Below are positions 39,915 through 42,756 of a DNA stretch of 42,756 bases, one piece after another. A program made the position numbers and the translations under genes. The notes under the pieces are model-generated. The model saw only the letters and a list, made by a program, of their open reading frames with translations, was not told where the DNA came from and made no database searches. The stretch's first letter is position 1. Every line of letters starts with the position of its first letter. This DNA is from Lachnospiraceae bacterium (lineage in GTDB: Bacteria > Bacillota > Clostridia > Lachnospirales > Lachnospiraceae): positions 1-42,756 of the forward strand of contig JAFVHP010000041.1 of the NCBI GenBank assembly GCA_017474455.1, in the 5' to 3' direction.

Positions 39915-40790
39915 TCAATAGCCAAGGCAGTTCTTCATAAGGATCTGGTGCTCGTGCAGGACCTCGGACAGATAGGCTTCATCGCCGCGGTTCTTGCCTT
40001 CGTACTCAGCCATCATCCAGCCGTCCCAGCCATTGTCCTTAAGGATCTTGATGACCTCAGGATAAGGGATCCACTCTTCACGGAACATATACTCATCATC
40101 AGAAGGTACCATCGAAGTAAACTTGGCATGGCAGCACTTCACGTAAGGAAGCAGCGGGATCAGCGCTTCCGGCTTGGAATAGCGGACAAGGCCGGTCCTG
40201 GGATTAGGCTGCGGCGAGAAGACGCCGAAGTCAATGTTCAGGCCAAATGCCTTCGTCCCTGTTTTGTCGATATACTCAACAAAATCCTGCACCATCTTCT
40301 GCTCCAGGACAGTGGGCAGATGGATCTCCGGCAGCATCACGACATCGTACTTTAAGGCGGCAGGTGTTGCAGCGTCGATGATTTCACGCCAGTTCTCGAC
40401 CGGATCCAGTGTGCCGTTGATAACGGTCTGTTTCGTACGCAGGCAATGGAATCCCAGTGCGTGCGCGATCTTAAAGTCATTCTCCAGATACTCGACCGCT
40501 TCGTCTACGGTGAGCATGCGGTCTTTCCACATACGGCCGTCGATCCAGTGACCGTATTCCGCGGGAATGATCTCATACTTTTCACAAAGCGTATGCCACT
40601 TTTCCAGGAACTCGTCAGTAAGCTCCGGGTATCCGTCAATGTGGGAATTTGCGAGAATTTCCACACCATGGACGCCCATATCATACATTTCCTTAAAAGC
40701 ATCCTCCAGTGTCAGTCCAAGGGAAAAGAGATCCGAATAGCTGTAAATACTCATTCCGCGCTTGGGGCCCTTAGGTGGAACATAATTCAT
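39915..40790 (-). CDS. Sugar-phosphate isomerase/epimerase-fold protein, C-glycoside deglycosidase alpha-subunit-like
   Basis: 291-residue xylose-isomerase-like TIM barrel (AP endonuclease 2 family). The likely divalent-metal ligands are E155 (LPEIHL), D187 (LNIDFG), H221 (KCCHAKF) and E262 (MAEYEG), with H157 a candidate catalytic base two residues after the first ligand. The opening PPKGPKRGMSIYSY is typical of the DgpC/DfgA/PuCGD alpha-type group. The partner DUF6379 gene follows 19 bp later. Known pairs need a sugar already oxidised at C3 by a separate oxidoreductase, which is not in this window. ATG 40790 has AAGGAGG 9 nt upstream, and promoter TTGTAA-17-TATACT is at 40890-40862. Confidence 0.78.
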   Translation of the reverse strand: MNYVPPKGPKRGMSIYSYSDLFSLGLTLEDAFKEMYDMGVHGVEILANSHIDGYPELTDEFLEKWHTLCEKYEIIPAEYGHWIDGRMWKDRMLTVDEAVEYLENDFKIAHALGFHCLRTKQTVINGTLDPVENWREIIDAATPAALKYDVVMLPEIHLPTVLEQKMVQDFVEYIDKTGTKAFGLNIDFGVFSPQPNPRTGLVRYSKPEALIPLLPYVKCCHAKFTSMVPSDDEYMFREEWIPYPEVIKILKDNGWDGWMMAEYEGKNRGDEAYLSEVLHEHQILMKNCLGY

Positions 40791-40861
40791 AGCACATTAC
40801 CTCCTTTTTGTATTTTTAGCGGGTTCTGCACATATATTAACATGATACAGATATATATAAT

Positions 40862-40890
40862 AGTATATCTTATGATAATATATCTTACAA
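40862..40890 (-). promoter_or_regulatory. Promoter of the C-glycosidase-like pair
   Basis: TTGTAA (40890-40885), 17-bp spacer, TATACT (40867-40862) on the minus strand, with AGATATA and TATATCT arms overlapping the -10 that could act as an operator. Leader about 65 nt. Confidence 0.65.
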
Positions 40891-40927
40891 TGCTGTCATT
40901 TGATGACTGCGTGAAATATAGTGCACG

Positions 40928-40956
40928 TTGTTTATCATGCCGCAAGGGAGTATGAT
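40928..40956 (+). promoter_or_regulatory. Promoter of the M15 peptidase gene
   Basis: TTGTTT (40928-40933), 17-bp spacer, TATGAT (40951-40956), about 40 nt upstream of the predicted transcript's GTG start at 41003. Confidence 0.6.
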
Positions 40957-41002
40957 GCAAGGGAAACTCGTTGGAAAACAGTTGCTTTGAAGGATACAGC
41001 CT

Positions 41003-42082
41003 GTGGATCACAGATCTTTACGGAACTATAAGAAAAAAAGGCGCACCCAGATCATCGTCAGAGTCCTGATCTGCGGCGCAGCTTTGTTTGCCGCTGCCGT
41101 ACTGGCAGCTGTACTTATTCCGGGAAACCGGAAGCCTGAAGATATGATATCGAACGGAGAGATAAAGACACCTGCCGTCACGCCGATCGATACTGCTGAT
41201 TCTGTCATACCTGTTGAAACGACTTTGACGGATGCGTCCGAACCTGCTGAATCGGCAGCTACTGATCCCTCATCTGCCAAAACACCTGTTCCTGAAGCTG
41301 GTACCGATCCTGTTCCTGAACCTGAGCCAGAACCTGATCCCGAAGCTATGACTGAAGCTGAGGCTGATCCTGAGCCTGCTCCTGAAGCTGATCCCGGAAC
41401 TGTATACCTGGCATCTCTCGAAGGATACAGGCCCGGTGACGTGATCGATTCAGACCTGATCGATAAGGGAAACCTTAAGCAGTACTTCTCAATTCGGGAA
41501 ATACAGGAAGGTGATCCCGTATATCAGAGGATCTACGGCCGGTCTTTTGTGAACAACAATGATATTCCGCTTTCCGGTCTGCGATATCTCACGATGCTGC
41601 ATGTGAACTTCGACGGGCAATACCAGGTCGGGGAGATGATCGTAAACGCCTCCGTCGCGGAACAGGTCACGGAGATCTTCCGGTCACTGTGTGGACAAGG
41701 ATACGAGATCTGTTCCATGTACCTGATAGATGACTTCTGGGTGGGGAACGGGACCGATTCGGACACGAATTCCATAGATCATAACAATACCAGCTGTTTC
41801 TGCTACCGCCCGGCTACCGGATCCTCTCATATCTCAAGGCATGCGCTGGGACTCGCGATCGACCTTAACCCGCAGCAGAATCCTTACGTGACGATACGAA
41901 ACGACGGCAGCCTCAGCTATGCTCATGCTAACGCTGCCGCCTATGTTTCCGGCCGCTCTTCCGACACTCCGCATGTGATCACGGAAACGGATCCTGCGTA
42001 CCGGCTGTTTACTTCAAACGGGTGGACCTGGGGAGGTAACTGGAATAATCCCAAGGATTATCAGCACTTTCAGTACGAATAA
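41003..42082 (+). CDS. Membrane-anchored M15-type D-Ala-D-Ala carboxypeptidase-like protein
   Basis: 359 residues starting at GTG 41003 (AAGGATAC upstream). A cytoplasmic basic head and one transmembrane helix (about 17-40) precede a long Thr/Pro/Glu/Asp-rich extracytoplasmic stalk (50-133, with repeated PEPEPEPDPE). The C-terminal domain (about 185-359) has Zn motifs of the Peptidase_M15 (VanY/DacB-like) fold: SSHISRH280ALGLAID287LNP (H-x6-D) and DYQH356FQYE. It should trim peptidoglycan stem peptides outside the membrane. It is divergent from the C-glycosidase-like pair and not followed by another gene. Confidence 0.9.
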   Translation: MDHRSLRNYKKKRRTQIIVRVLICGAALFAAAVLAAVLIPGNRKPEDMISNGEIKTPAVTPIDTADSVIPVETTLTDASEPAESAATDPSSAKTPVPEAGTDPVPEPEPEPDPEAMTEAEADPEPAPEADPGTVYLASLEGYRPGDVIDSDLIDKGNLKQYFSIREIQEGDPVYQRIYGRSFVNNNDIPLSGLRYLTMLHVNFDGQYQVGEMIVNASVAEQVTEIFRSLCGQGYEICSMYLIDDFWVGNGTDSDTNSIDHNNTSCFCYRPATGSSHISRHALGLAIDLNPQQNPYVTIRNDGSLSYAHANAAAYVSGRSSDTPHVITETDPAYRLFTSNGWTWGGNWNNPKDYQHFQYE

Positions 42083-42223
42083 CTGACAGGATCAGTCCAC
42101 AGTCGCCAGACTATTTGCCCGAAGCCCTTGAATTTACTTGGTTTTTGAGCTTCGGCATTCTCAGTTCCCTCACTCATTAACTACTGATAGAATCCTCTTT
42201 TTACTCGTCATTTTGGACGATTC
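42083..42223. other. Intergenic stretch with weak dyads only
   Basis: 141 bp between the M15 gene and the recombinase remnant. Two short dyads are visible (CCGAAGC/GCTTCGG near 42119-42155, and TCGTC/GACGA near 42206-42221), but no T-tract, open frame or clear signal. The first could be a weak terminator or a relic of an attachment site. Confidence 0.4.
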
Positions 42224-42573
42224 TCAGCTTTCATCGGAATCAGCCTGCAGCTTCAACGTACCGTTTACGACCTCGGAAAGCTCTTCGGGCCTATTATACT
42301 TAGCCTTCGCGTAATGTCCATAGTAACCTGACTGTTCTCATGACCGGCAAGATACTGCACTGTCTTAGGGTCTACTCCGGCATGGATCAGGTTAGTGATG
42401 TAGGTGTGCCGCAGCTGGTGCGGTGTGACCTTAAAATCCAGGCAGTAAACGATATTCTCCCGATTCACGCACTTCTGTCCGGGTTCCGGCTTGAACTTCT
42501 TCGCTGTAACAAGGGCTAATTCGTGAATCCAATTATCCGGTGAGAAATCGCAGCGAATTATATATAAGAAAGT
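42224..42573 (-). pseudogene. Tyrosine recombinase C-terminal remnant, frameshifted at the catalytic tyrosine
   Basis: A minus-strand frame open from 42573 with no start. After IIRCDFSPDNWIHELALVTA-like sequence it has TPHQLRHTYITNLIHAGVD (catalytic H-x-x-R-H) and VQYLAGHENSQVTMDI (box II H), the C-terminal catalytic domain of phage/conjugative-type integrases. At 42310 the frame continues wrongly as TRRLSIIG. Inserting one T after GACATT restores I-Y-A-K-A-K-Y-N-R-P-E-E-L and runs on to a TGA at 42226-42224, so a single base deletion has removed the nucleophile tyrosine. The core-binding half (first 200 or so residues) is absent. An inactive relic of an integrated element. Confidence 0.85.
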
Positions 42574-42595
42574 TCACAAATTCTTCACAGAAGAA

Positions 42596-42622
42596 TTAGC
42601 ACTCTCTCTTGACGAGTGCTAA
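42596..42622 (+). promoter_or_regulatory. CIRCE operator (HrcA binding site)
   Basis: TTAGCACTC (42596-42604), nine bases, GAGTGCTAA (42614-42622): a perfect match to the CIRCE inverted repeat bound by the heat-shock repressor HrcA. It overlaps the -35 of the promoter at 42609-42637. The controlled gene, normally groES-groEL, hrcA-grpE-dnaK or a clp/hsp gene, must begin beyond the window; 42638-42756 shows no gene start I can support. Confidence 0.95.
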
Positions 42623-42637
42623 AAATGGTAGTATAAC
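42609..42637 (+). promoter_or_regulatory. Heat-shock promoter under CIRCE
   Basis: TTGACG (42609-42614), 17-bp spacer, TATAAC (42632-42637). The -35 lies inside the CIRCE element, so HrcA binding would block RNA polymerase. Confidence 0.85.
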
Positions 42638-42756
42638 ATGCTCGCAAGAGGGAAAGAGATCCGGAGCTTTGATCCTGGGTTTCCTCAACTCCCCTTGCGG
42701 CATATACCACAGTTACAGCCCTGAACAGTATCCGGGACCGAAAATAAAAAGAAGAC

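Overview
The window looks like a chromosomal segment of a strictly anaerobic gut- or rumen-type Bacillota, most likely a Lachnospiraceae member. The case rests on strong GGAGG ribosome binding sites, a flavodiiron/short-rubredoxin/NADH-oxidoreductase fusion, a yybP-ykoY-type riboswitch, a perfect CIRCE operator, a TipAS-type MerR regulator and many sugar and glycoside enzymes. No rRNA, tRNA, intact mobile element or CRISPR array is visible.

Layout. 1-1.04 kb: two damaged redox genes on the minus strand, a nitroreductase with an in-frame TAA at codon 9 and an iron-alcohol-dehydrogenase remnant reduced to 58 codons by an in-frame deletion. 1.08-1.67 kb: eleven tandem copies of a 52-bp hairpin-bearing repeat. 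1.7-3.2 kb: a YbaK-type tRNA deacylase and a 2-hydroxyacid dehydrogenase. 3.2-5.1 kb: a Na/Pi-cotransporter-like protein under a Mn-type riboswitch with its terminator and promoter. 5.2-11.1 kb: M28 peptidase, DUF3048 lipoprotein-like protein, MFS transporter, then an XRE/zinc-ribbon regulator followed by a two-domain flavoprotein. 11.1-14.3 kb: a membrane glycerophosphodiester phosphodiesterase interrupted by one in-frame TAA, and glycerate kinase.

14.3-18.6 kb: a five-gene operon of an enolase-superfamily dehydratase plus an OpuC-type quaternary-amine ABC importer, read from an extended -10 promoter that seems to give a leaderless mRNA. 18.7-20.0 kb: esterase and O6-alkylguanine methyltransferase. 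20.2-22.6 kb: a large secreted repeat protein. 22.7-23.6 kb: a MerR/TipAS regulator behind a 19-bp-spacer promoter. 23.6-30.0 kb: an L-rhamnose operon (isomerase, RhaD, RhaB, GH106-like rhamnosidase) in which the isomerase is of the fucose/arabinose type rather than RhaA.

30.1-38.6 kb: small lipoprotein, SGNH hydrolase, class F-type flavodiiron protein, S41-like secreted protease, and an SDR/AGE-epimerase pair with a 19-bp perfect palindrome in its leader. 38.6-42.1 kb: a lipoprotein, a two-gene pair resembling the beta and alpha subunits of C-glycoside deglycosidase, and a membrane-anchored M15 peptidase. 42.2-42.6 kb: a tyrosine recombinase remnant frameshifted exactly at its catalytic tyrosine, followed by a CIRCE-controlled promoter whose gene lies beyond the window.

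Most of the content is nutrient capture (rhamnosides, possibly C-glycosides, amino sugars, quaternary amines) and oxygen/NO defence. The most unusual signals are the 52-bp array, the C-glycoside deglycosidase-like pair, the dehydratase-importer operon and a cluster of four clean gene-inactivating lesions.
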